Origin: Helicoverpa zea
Taxonomy: Eukaryota > Arthropoda > Insecta > Lepidoptera > Noctuidae
NCBI RefSeq assembly: GCF_022581195.2
Contig: NC_061469.1
Span: 2,046,001 to 2,110,000, forward strand
Direction: 5' to 3'
Length of the DNA stretch: 64,000 nucleotides
Part shown: positions 1-9,560 of the stretch, piece after piece
Layout: every line of letters begins with the position of its first letter
Position numbering within the stretch: the first letter of the stretch is position 1
Notes under the pieces: model-generated
What the model saw: only the letters and a program-made list of their open reading frames with translations
The model's database searches: none
What the model was told of the DNA's origin: nothing
Position numbers and translations under genes: made by a program

Positions 1-147
1 ACTGAAACTAATAAATTCTTATGTTATGTTTGTAACTGTAACTTGACTTGCAAAATAACTTATTATTTCTATTAATAGACAAACAACAATCCTACTTCTT
101 ATTGATCAATCATGTGTAGAAATATGCATACGTTTAAATCACAATGA

Positions 148-212
148 GATTCCAGTTAGACTGGAATCCGACCTCAACATAGTTGGGAAAAGGCTCGGCA
201 TCATAAGACTCA
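148..212 (+). mobile_element. SINE 3'-end remnant (noctuid-type)
   Basis: About 65 bases match the 3' block of the tRNA-derived SINE seen elsewhere in the window: 'gttagactggaatccgac', 'catagttgggaaaaggctc', then a degraded GAT-type tail. The 5' part is missing. Its best-preserved relatives are at 54878-55018 and 61864-62226. Confidence 0.75.
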
Positions 213-335
213 GAGATAAGCCCTATTAAACTCACAAACATTACCTACCTCTATCATGTTATATTTGAATTTAAAGAATTTTCATAGTGAGAGATATCAA
301 AAAAATCTTGGAGATACATATATACCTACATCATT

Positions 336-505
336 GCTCTTTTTATGGGAAATCATCAATTAACCCTTCCCGTTGCTGGTGCAGCGTGAGGGAGTGTCAG
401 ACTCATCATGTTTCTTCTTAAGCTCTTTATGTACAAAGGCTGCAGTAACTCTTTCGAACAATCCCGCAGCCCCGGCAGGCTTTAGCCCTACTGGGACCTA
501 TATCG
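336..505 (-). mobile_element. Poly(A)-tailed SINE, degraded copy
   Basis: This shares 'gtgagggagtgtcagactc' and 'taactctttcgaacaatcc' with the better preserved copy at 26510-26755. The T-rich stretch at the left end corresponds to a poly(A) tail on the minus strand. The short open frame running through it (373-693) is chance coding across the repeat and its flank. Confidence 0.65.
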
Positions 506-1184
506 TAACTAAGATTGATAAGTACCGTTCATATCTTTTTGCAGTCAATACTCCATACTTTATTGCGTCCCATAAAGTACAAAGCTGGTCAGTAAAATTA
601 AAGAAACAATTATGGACCCTATCGAGCACAGCGAGTTACATTTTTAGGAGAGAGGATGAAGAGCGCTTTTTAACACATAATAAATTGAAATAAGGAAGAC
701 AATCTGGCACCTCAGCAAATCAAATTAACAACAACACAACACAAAAAAACATCTAAACAAACACACACACATACATAACACAACATCAATTTTCTTCCAT
801 ACCACTTTCACTTCGGAAACACTGGAAATTATCTCGTCTGTCATACAGGCGACGCCACGGGAAGACGCTAGTCTGACAGTAATAATTTAATTGGCTTTAC
901 GACATGAAAGTTGACATATTGATATGAAGATTGCTGTTGTAGAAGTTATGTGTTCAATTGTTTTAAAGAAAAGCGTATGATGAGTTTGGGAAATGCGTAC
1001 AGTGTAAGGAAATCGTTATGTAATAATTTGGACTATTCTTTATGACACATGGAACCACTTACTTTACTAAATGTACTTTAATCGATCTATAATATGTAGG
1101 TGCATTGGTGAAAGCAGCATAAAAATCCTTCAAGAAGCTTTTGAGAAGACTTAGTAGACTTTATTTGGTCATAGATCGGCGCAA
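506..1184. other. Unassigned AT-rich DNA
   Basis: No gene, splice-framed exon or recognisable repeat is seen. A CA-rich patch lies near 730-790. Confidence 0.5.
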
Positions 1185-1387
1185 ATCTATACTAATATTT
1201 TAAATCTAAAGAATAAGTTTGTTTACTTGAATGCGCTAATCTCATTTTCCATTAAAAAATCTGTCAGTGTTAGATAGCCCATTCATCGAGGAAGGCTATA
1301 GGTTAGGCTTTTTATACGGGTTTGTGCAGAAGTTCCCAAGGGCATCCGCTTCCCTTGGGAACTAGTCCACTGGCAGAAGCTAGTCCT
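1185..1387 (-). mobile_element. Degenerate lepidopteran non-autonomous element
   Basis: It opens with 'atactaatatt' and closes with 'ggcagaagctagt', the inverse of the termini of the 'ctagcttttgcccgc' group. Internally it has 'tgaatgcgctaatctc' and 'gatagcccattcatcgagg', blocks I know as a very common moth repeat. No coding capacity. A hairpin (1331-1363) sits near the right end. Family recognition is from memory. Confidence 0.6.
1331..1363. repeat. 12-bp perfect hairpin, 9-nt loop
   Basis: The arms 'agttcccaaggg' (1331-1342) and 'cccttgggaact' (1352-1363) are exact reverse complements around 'catccgctt'. It is located in the degenerate repeat at 1185-1387. Confidence 0.9.
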
Positions 1388-1796
1388 AACATAAAATTGC
1401 TACTGAAAAACGTTCTTACTGAAAACTTAGTAAAGTTAAAATTAAGTAAGTCTGTAGCAGTGTGTAACAATTCAATTAGTTTTTCGTAATAGAAGAAAAA
1501 TAAAGAGCTAAAAATATACCTACCCCATTAAAAACTAAAAAACATCAATAAATGCAAATGCAATTCTAAACGAATTCACAATTAAAACGCATCGCTGAAA
1601 CTGAACTGGTTTCAGCGTTTCAGAACGGAACGCCCGTTACTATGGCGCGCTGTTGCCTCAGTTCAACATTACTATGTGCACACTATTGAGCTAAATACTA
1701 CAATTATATAGTAGCTACCGTTTTGTTAATAGTTCGATTGTAAAAGAGTATGGATTGAAACGCCTTGACAGCACTCGCATTTATAAATTATGGAGC
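1388..1796. other. Unassigned AT-rich DNA with a small palindrome
   Basis: No gene is seen. Around 1591-1616 'cgctgaaac' and 'gtttcagcg' form a 9-bp stem with a 7-nt loop. Confidence 0.5.
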
Positions 1797-2070
1797 TACT
1801 AGCTTTTGCCCGCAACTTCGTTCGCGTGGAATAGTGACTACCAGCAGATTTTTGATTTGACCAATAGATGGCGCTATATGTCCGGAATATTTTTTTTTTT
1901 TTGTAATAAAAACTATCCTATGTCCTTTCTCAAGTTTCAAACTATGTCTGTACCAAATTTCACACAAATCGGTTCAGTAGTTTAGGCGTGAAGAAAAGAC
2001 AGACAGACAGACAGAAAGACAGAAAGACAGACAGACAGAGTTACTTTCGCATTTATAATATTAGTTTGGA
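1797..2070 (+). mobile_element. (GTCY)n-microsatellite MITE-like element, copy 1
   Basis: It starts 'ctagcttttgcccgcaac' and ends 'tttataatattagtttgga'. It contains 'ccaatagatggcgctat', 'caaatcggttcagtag' and a (CAGA)n tract at about 1996-2038. The same element is present in reverse orientation at 46210-46496 with near-identical blocks, which fixes the boundaries. A class of lepidopteran MITEs carrying hitchhiking (GTCY)n microsatellites has been described; assignment to that class is from memory. Confidence 0.8.
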
Positions 2071-2214
2071 TTTGCGATATTTTGATAATAAAAGTAATCA
2101 ATTTATAGCTTTCACATCACAAATCGCACATATTTGCTAAAATATTAAATTTCTAATGTTTGATTTAAATCAGTTTTGTTTGTCAAATAATTATAACTAG
2201 GTATATTTCATCAC

Positions 2215-3640
2215 GCCTATCTTTTGATACGCCTATTGTTTGAAACCAAACGGTTTGCGGGAAAATTCGGCAATTTCCAACAATTAGGTACCAGAACTTC
2301 CCTCAGAGAGCTGTTTAAAGAAATTGGTATTCTTACTGTGGCATCACAATTCATCTTTGCCAATATACTGTATATTAGACAGAACTTACATTTATATACC
2401 AAAAAAAGTGAAGTCCATAGCATTAATACAAGAAATAAGCATAAACTGTGTGTACCCTTTCACCGGCTTCATAAAGTGCATGGTTCATTTCTGGGTCTAG
2501 GTATTCGTTTCTATAATAAACTTCCTCTGTCTTTATTAGAACAGCCGTTTAATAAATTCAAAGAACAAATTAAGGCTATTCTTATTCAAAAGGCATATTA
2601 TACAATTAACGATTATTTGAATGATAAAAATAGTTGGTCGCCATGTTGAACGCAAGACAGCTATATTATAATTGTCTTTTTTTTTTGTGAATGACATCTT
2701 AATTTTACAATCAATTATTATTATTCATTTTTTTTTTTTTACAATTTTATATTTTTATTATTGACCTTACTTGGTTTTACATTATTGACAGGATACATTT
2801 ACTGTATTTATTATGTTTTATTTAAATCATCTATTTATATTTATTTTTTTTTCCTTTGGATTACAGTAAATAAGGACCACTACTTAGCGATAATTGATCC
2901 TGATATTGAGTTGTGTAGCGGTGAGTACGTCATGCTCCCTTAGACGGCACTGCTTGCGGTAGCGTCGGCGGTCGGGTTGCTTCCCTCCCTCAAAGATGTG
3001 CGAGGGGGGCGATGGCTGATCCTCGCGTTATGCTCGTGAACGGGTGCTGCTTGTGGTGCCAGGTCGTCTTACTGACTATACTATAAGTAGTATTATATAA
3101 TTTTGTAGACTCTTTTCTTATACTTCTTTTTTTTTACTGGCTGAGCGGTCCAATTTACTAGATTCATTACTTACCCATGTTGTACATTACACAGGGTTGC
3201 AATAGAATATCACATGAAGGTGGGCACTCCCTCATAAACTATTATAAATATTGGAGGCTATACATTTTTTTCACATCATATTTATTCAATGCTTGAGTTA
3301 GACAAGTCACGTAGGGTGAGTGCTAGCTAGCATGTGGTGGATTTTATAAATCATTTTTAAATGTAATTTTATTTTATGACAATATTGCGTATTGCATACT
3401 GCAATACTCACTGTACTTTGTTGAAAGGTTCTTTTAACCTACAGACAGACATGTGTTGCTGGGGAGTTTGTTGCGCCACTTCTTCTTCCCAGCAAAAACA
3501 CATAGGAAGTGGTGAAGGGTGGGCGTTTTTGGGGGCTGTCTTATGTAATTTTTTTTTCTGACGTTCGAAAAGTGCTGTTTTGCAGCCAAGTTTGAATAAA
3601 TGAGTTTTGATTTTGATTTTGATTTTTTGATTTTCCATTC
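2215..3640 (+). mobile_element. 5'-truncated Jockey-like LINE copy
   Basis: The copy holds the 3' end of a reverse-transcriptase frame (2224-2649), about 950 bases of 3' UTR, and ends in 'gaataaatgag' followed by repeated TTTTGA, the usual 3' end of this kind of moth LINE. Shorter 3' ends of the same family are at 6255-6350, 33398-33475 and 57855-58000, all on the minus strand and sharing the 'gggggctgtctt' and 'aaaagtgctg' blocks. No clear target-site duplication was seen. Confidence 0.75.
2224..2649 (+). pseudogene. C-terminal tail of a LINE reverse transcriptase
   Basis: The 141-codon frame contains 'LRELFKEIGILTVASQFIF', 'RNKHKLCVPFHR' and 'GIRFYNKLP', which are typical of the region after the polymerase domain in Jockey-clade elements. 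The catalytic YxDD region is absent, so it is the end of a protein that would normally be several hundred residues longer. The ATG is internal, not a real start. It stops at TGA before the 3' UTR. The frame is intact, suggesting a fairly recent insertion. It could not act as a polymerase. Confidence 0.75.
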
Positions 3641-6254
3641 ATACTCGTAAGCTAAACTTAAACACTATGAAATATTTTCGCGCTCAATTCACTTGAACAT
3701 TCCTGAAAACAATAATAAATTAATAATCTCTGTCTAACAAACCTGATAGTACTAGCTGGTACAGTCTTCGAGTATTTCAGCCTGGTAGACGCCGACCGCG
3801 CGGGCCTTTCCCGCCTAGGACACGTCGCCATCTTGTCTCACTGACGTCACAACACTCAAACCATAGTTCGTTCGTTTTTCGAAATTGTAATAAAACTTTT
3901 TCGTTACAAAAAAAGTTCTGCGTATTTTTTTCTTTTTAATTATTTGGTTGATTTATGGCTTTTTTTTTAAAGCGTTATGTTCAGCGGTAGCTGTGGTTGG
4001 AGATTTTGTTTTACAAAAGTTTAGATTTTAAAGATAGAAAATATCACTTGAGAGATATCTTTGTTTATTTTTGTAGGCATGGTATGTACAATTTTACACA
4101 AAATTTATAGCAATACACGAAATGCCCTCTATGGGTGTATTTTATTGATAAAAGTATAATTAAAAGAATAAATGATAAAATCAAACAGATAACACACAGA
4201 TAGAGAGATAACACACAGACAAAGAAAAGATAGCCACTAGGGAGCCAGAATATTTCAATTAACTAATTGAAATAATTCTACATAGATAGATAGCATCAAG
4301 ACTTGAAAGATAGTTTTCTATACAGGAGACTCATATAAGAATCTAGAATAAAATAGCACATCTAGCCAAGCATTAGAAATAACTGCAGTTTTAATGAATG
4401 CAACGTTGCGAAGATATGGTAATAAAAAGGAAAGCAGTAACATGGATCTGAATTATTAGATAGACTGGAAATATAAATTAAATGCAGAATTTATTGTATG
4501 AGCGGCTGTGTACAATTACAGACGAGCGAACAATGAAATAAATGTACAAGAAAATTGATTCAGTGGTATTTTACAAAGAAATGAGATGAATAAGGACATT
4601 GGAGATAAACTCAAAAATAATAATCATCTGGACTCATTGGTCAATTCATAAAGCTTGCAATACTGGACAAGATTCATTACAATAGTGATGAGTAAGATAT
4701 TCAGTAAGTAAAATGTGTTCAAAAAGAAAACAAGCTTCATGAAAATTTCCTCGTAACTTCAATCTCTTAATGCTTACAATATAAGCAGCACAAACCAAGA
4801 TTAAGATAAGCAAACCATAAATAATGTAGAAGCAAAAACAATGGACCAGAAACGCGAAACCGGTAATTACCGCTGTCAAATTATCGGCTCTCGAAAAATA
4901 GTTTACTTTTTTCCTCATTGACGGGTAAACCGTCTCAGATTACTGGCAACACGAATCTATTACTCTTAGGAGACGTACATTTCATCACGCGAGCGGCCAG
5001 ACATTTATATCAACGTGGATTGTAGTTGGTATATAGTCTGTGGCTGCAAATGTCAGTTTTGAATTTCGAATTTTCTGGCGGTGTTATTTTGGTTGGACAG
5101 CTGTTGAAATCGAATACATTTTGATGTTTATACATTGACCATGCGTTATATAATGATAAAATACAGTTTAAAAGTATTTTTTTAGTTTGACATCTCGTAA
5201 AACAAAATTTTTGTTTAAATCAAAATAGGTCAAAATCATGCTAAAGCCCAAAGACCAATTATGGTACCTAAATGCGGATATGTTTGTAGAACGAAATACG
5301 AAAAGGTAATTTTGTTTCATGTCTATGCAAAGATTTATAACACGTGCTTATTAAAAATATACGATAAGTAATTTAATACCAATTTAAGTTACACGCGGCT
5401 AATAAAAATTTCACGGATAAGCATCTTTGATAAAATGTAGATAGTATGTATTACAAAAACTCTATTACGGAGAAATATTTTAACTAGTTTAAAATCTGAT
5501 AATTTTAGCACATAACATCACCATCGCATAACATCACACCTATTATATTACCTACTCCATCTACTGAAATTTGTCTGACCTGAAAATTTAATTAAAACTT
5601 GTTCAAAGAGCTGAAAGAAACTAAAGAATAGGCGAGACAGAAATTACTTGCTCCTACTTTCTTACCTTTCAGCAGCAAAATAACAGTCCGACCAAGGAAA
5701 ACACATGTTTATTATTATATTATTAAGTATCGGTATTGATGGAATTATCAATCGAATAATGTATTATTCTTCACATATGATTCTTCACGACATATTAATT
5801 TAATGTAAGATTTAGCTTCCAAAATAAGTCATTTATCTTAGATTTTTACCCACAAATTTTCATGCCAATAAAATACGCAATTAGTAACATCGAACTCCAC
5901 TACATCAGTTAAGCAAACGCACATACAAATACTTGACTCGGTCTCGCTTTCATTAACTTTCGAGAGTTTAACCAGAATATGGTAATTTGAACCAAATGTG
6001 CGTTTAGGCTTCTCTGAGTTAGCATCCGTTACTGTTATCTGAATATCTGGTGTTAGTGGGTAATGGATTCATTTGTTTTTAATGGCGTAGTGACAGCTTG
6101 ATTATAAAATAGATACAGCTGTCTGTACTGCAATGATTTTTTGAGCAGCCTACAACAAGTTCGTGCACTTGTTCAGAATGTGTTTCTTATTCTAAAGATA
6201 AATGGCATTTAAAGTAGGTTGAAAATCACTGTTTGATGGTTAATATTATAAAAG
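3641..6254. other. Unassigned AT-rich DNA
   Basis: No exon with splice sites was recognised. A CpG-rich patch lies at 3785-3850. Short open frames such as 4646-4918 on the minus strand look like chance, with a hydrophobic AT-driven composition. Confidence 0.5.
3824..3835 (-). promoter_or_regulatory. YY1/Pho-like site CAAGATGGCGAC
   Basis: On the minus strand this reads CAAGATGGCGAC, matching the CAAGATGGC core bound by YY1 and, in flies, Pho. It lies in a short CpG-rich patch in otherwise AT-rich DNA. Such motifs often sit just downstream of transcription starts. No transcript can be inferred. Confidence 0.3.
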
Positions 6255-6350
6255 GGAGCCCGAAAACCCGCTCTTCACCCAATCCTATGTGTTTTTGCTG
6301 GGAAGGAGGAATGTTGAAACGTATTCCACGGCAGCAAATTGTCTTTATAT
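6255..6350 (-). mobile_element. LINE 3'-UTR fragment
   Basis: 'cctatgtgtttttgctggga' is the reverse complement of the 3' UTR block near 3490-3510 in the LINE at 2215-3640. The terminal TTTTGA tail is not preserved. Confidence 0.6.
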
Positions 6351-7769
6351 CCCCATTTTAATTTATAAACTATGAAACGGTTAGGATTTTTTCGGTTTAT
6401 GTTGGATTAAAGACAGACTACGGTATTAGAATATTGATACAAAAAGTCCATTGTTATGACCCAAATTGACTATAACATTAAAGTCAAATCGACTATTGGA
6501 CGAAAAAGTAAAGAAAAAGAGCGTGTCAATAAAATTGATTTATGAAGTAAATAAATAGCAAGCTTAAGATATAAAATTGCTACCGTAGCTATCTGATATA
6601 CGTGCGATTATTCTACCGTGACTACCGAGAAGCATCGCATTGTTTTCTTATGAACACATTTTACTAACTGGACTCTATGATTTTAGAATAAATTATTAAA
6701 TCCAGGAAATGCTTGAGATAAAAAGAAGAAATAATAATGTAGAACAGGCTACATATTAATGATAAATCGAGACTATTAAATTCCTACTTACATCTACTGC
6801 GGAATAGATGATCATTCTAATGGAAAGCCTAGGTCTTCAAGAATATGCTAAAGCTATTAACATTATAAAACACATAACAATAAACAACAATAAGGCTCAG
6901 AAATCACTAAGAATCCATAGTAAAGGAAGATAATGAACCAAGATATTGGTTAGTATATTCACAAAATATATAAGTTATATGAGTAAGTAAGATCTACCTA
7001 CATCTAAGCAACAGAATTATTGTCAGTCAAGTTCAATTTTCATAATAACTATTGAAAATTAATTTTACAATCATCACACCATAAAAAGTGGGCCACGATG
7101 ACAATACTATAATACAATGAACAATGGATATGCATTATAATGCACTTTGACCCACATTATATGCAGGATCAGCTGTGAAAATTAACCTCATAGCAGTTTG
7201 AAGGTACATTGTCAGCAAAATGTCAAGGTCGATGCGTATTGGAGCTTCCTTTGACAAGAAGGACTAAATGACGAAAGGACCAAATTCACAGATTTCATTA
7301 TCTTAGAAATATATCCGCGTTAATATAGAATGGAATTCTATTCAAATGTCAATTGTAGGTAAGTAACTACAGTTTTATAAAGGAAAATCTCCCTCCCAGA
7401 CACACGAAATTCAATGGTAATCAAAAACAACCCTTGCCTTGCATATGTTTACAGCTTATAAATAATTGAAGAAGTTATAATTACACCCCTATCAGTTTAC
7501 ATCCCCACCAACCCCAAACCCAAAAAAACTCAAAAAATATATTATACAAAATTGATACATCAAAATCCGACCACACAATTTTGACACGTTCACTCAAAAT
7601 TCCCAATCGGGTTCACTTAGTAACGTTCATAATATCCCGTTGAGAAAATTGAAAATGGTTCGATCACCGACTCACGCGCACGTTGCACTCGGAACGAGTA
7701 CACGGTGAGTAGCATCTCAGTCGACTGAGTGTTACTACTAATGTGTAATATGGAGCGCTACTTATTATT
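6351..7769. other. Unassigned AT-rich DNA
   Basis: No gene was recognised. A CpG-richer spot at 7670-7735 holds a 14-bp palindrome 'ctcagtcgactgag' and, on the plus strand, a donor-like 'cacggtgagtag'. These are too little to call an exon. Confidence 0.45.
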
Positions 7770-8529
7770 GGGTGGGGTGTTTGTGACGAGCGGAGCGAGT
7801 AGCGATTTTTGGTTTTTAATAAAAAAAATGGAAGGTCACGTTTTGTGTAAGATTTAAAGTACCTATGTAGAACCTAATTTATCATATAATGTAACTATTT
7901 TAGTGCATAAAAAGAATCATCAGTTTTAATGTGGCTGTCAATAATTTATCTAATAACCTAATAACTGTTTCTACATACAGCGTTTACTAACAACAATTAC
8001 ATTTTCATGTTTTCCAGTTTCCTAAGCCTTTTATATTATAAATTATTATATATATTTTATATTATAAAAGGCTTAGGAAACTGGAAAACATGAAAATGTA
8101 AATATTATGTTACCAAAATATTGGGCTGTTGTCAAGCATGAGTAACCATTGACTATTCATTAAAAACAAAACTGTGTATACTACTGTCAATCAAATATTA
8201 CACGCTATACTTGACTTGTAATCAGTACCTACTGTATGTCTAAATTAGTTAACGAAGGCAAAGCGTCTATATCTAGTTTTCAAATGAAAAGTAAACGAAA
8301 ATTAATAAATTCTAAGAGAACAAAAGTATAGATTGCTTCTTCGAAGTTAGTCATTTGACCATCGTCATGTCATATTTTTCCCATAAAAGCATCTAAACTA
8401 ATACTCGAATCCTAAATCCAATTGTTTATCACATTAATATTACTCAAATTCAATTATTAATTTAAGAAAACACATGGTCACTACGGTCATCTCGTAAACA
8501 CCCGCTCCGCTCGTCACCATGCCCCGACC
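7770..8529. mobile_element. Candidate element bounded by GC-rich inverted repeats
   Basis: The 15-mer 'gtgacgagcggagcg' at 7783-7797 recurs inverted at 8503-8517, and similarity extends outward as 'gggtgggg' against 'ggtcgggg' (reverse complement). The interior is AT-rich, non-coding, and contains the perfect hairpin at 7998-8100. No clear target-site duplication was found, so its status as a transposon is inference. Confidence 0.45.
7998..8100. repeat. 38-bp perfect inverted repeat, 27-nt AT loop
   Basis: Bases 7998-8035 and 8063-8100 are exact reverse complements over 38 positions. The spacer (8036-8062) is entirely A and T. A transcript would form a long perfect hairpin; as DNA it could extrude as a cruciform. 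It is not similar to the other repeats in the window. Confidence 0.9.
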
Positions 8530-8948
8530 GTTATCAGCAACAGGCCCACTTACTTACGGCTGCTTTCTTTGCAGTACTATACAATTATGTTTTTATTTGC
8601 ACTCCGACGGGTTTCCTTAAGCAATCCGTTATTTTACCATATGAAGAAACCATTGGTTTAATTTGTAATTACTGTGAATTGACTTAACTGCGAGGTAATT
8701 TAACTTGAAGTTGGTATTGTCCGAAAATGGTTCTAATAGTTGTAGGAGAGTGTTTGCGTTTACTGAAAAAGTTAAGTAATATTTATTTTATAAACCGCAA
8801 GCTAAGTAATATGATTACCTACTCCTAATTTATGGTCAGCTAAATGACATCTTAAAACATTAACAAAGGCTACACATTAAACATTTCTTAACAAACATAC
8901 TTTATATCAAAGAATCTGATAGCAAAATAGTGTCACACTTTGAGTACC
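8530..8948. other. Unassigned AT-rich DNA
   Basis: Nothing recognisable. Confidence 0.5.
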
Positions 8949-9126
8949 CACACACCGCAAACTTTTAGTCAGCCGATAGTTTGTTTGGGCTCATAAAGCA
9001 GTATGAAGATAAATCAGGTATTTATCTGGTATCAGACCGACTGAAAACTTTGAACTGCCATTCATATTCCTACTGATTTACGAGCCCAACACACACTATC
9101 AGCCGACCAAAAGTTTGAAGTATGTT
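8949..9126. mobile_element. MITE with long inverted termini ('GTCGGCCGATAG' family), copy 1
   Basis: The left end 'caaacttttagtcagccgat' and the reverse complement of the right end 'caaacttttggtcggctgat' match, followed on both sides by a version of 'gtttgttgggctc(a/g)taaa'. There is no coding capacity. Related copies are at 19538-19663, 38979-39051 and 41251-41442. Confidence 0.7.
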
Positions 9127-9474
9127 CTTATATACTACTAAATGTATAATAAGCTTTAAAAAAAACGGATTTAATAAGGCCTTTCATAACTGGGCTTCGG
9201 TCCGGAAACTCTGAGGCATTTGCCTTGCTCAATGGAACCGGCTACAAATTGTTCGTAATTGTGATATGTCTTACAACATTATCGCTTATGGTGGTTAACT
9301 TATTTCTATCGTGCTGGTTTCTTAATGGGTAATGGCCTTTATGTGTAGCGTGGATAGAATGTTATAGAGTAAGTGTAATCGTTTTCGTCGTAAAGAGTTA
9401 AATAGTTTAGTAAGTTGTAGGAGTTTTTCTGAACTATGCAGAGCATGATCGTCTCGAACACTCCGTGATTTAAT
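9127..9474. other. Unassigned AT-rich DNA
   Basis: Nothing recognisable. Confidence 0.5.
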
Positions 9475-9560
9475 TCTAAAATCGGTTTTTACAACCGGTC
9501 CTTGACAAGATTTATGCTCAGCAGGGGATGTCCTATGACTGAGATAATGATGATGAATTT
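9475..9560 (+). mobile_element. RTE-type LINE 3' end
   Basis: 'tatgctcagcaggggatgtc' followed by 'ctatgactgagataatgatg' matches the usual 3' end of RTE-type LINEs in moths, where a C-terminal frame ends just before a (GAT)n tail. Only the last tens of bases remain. Confidence 0.6.

Noticed and set aside
373..693. 106-codon plus frame
   Set aside because: It begins in an antisense SINE and runs into AT-rich flank.
1331..1363. Helitron 3' hairpin
   Set aside because: The hairpin is not followed by a CTRR end at the expected 10-12-base distance, and the surrounding blocks fit another repeat type.
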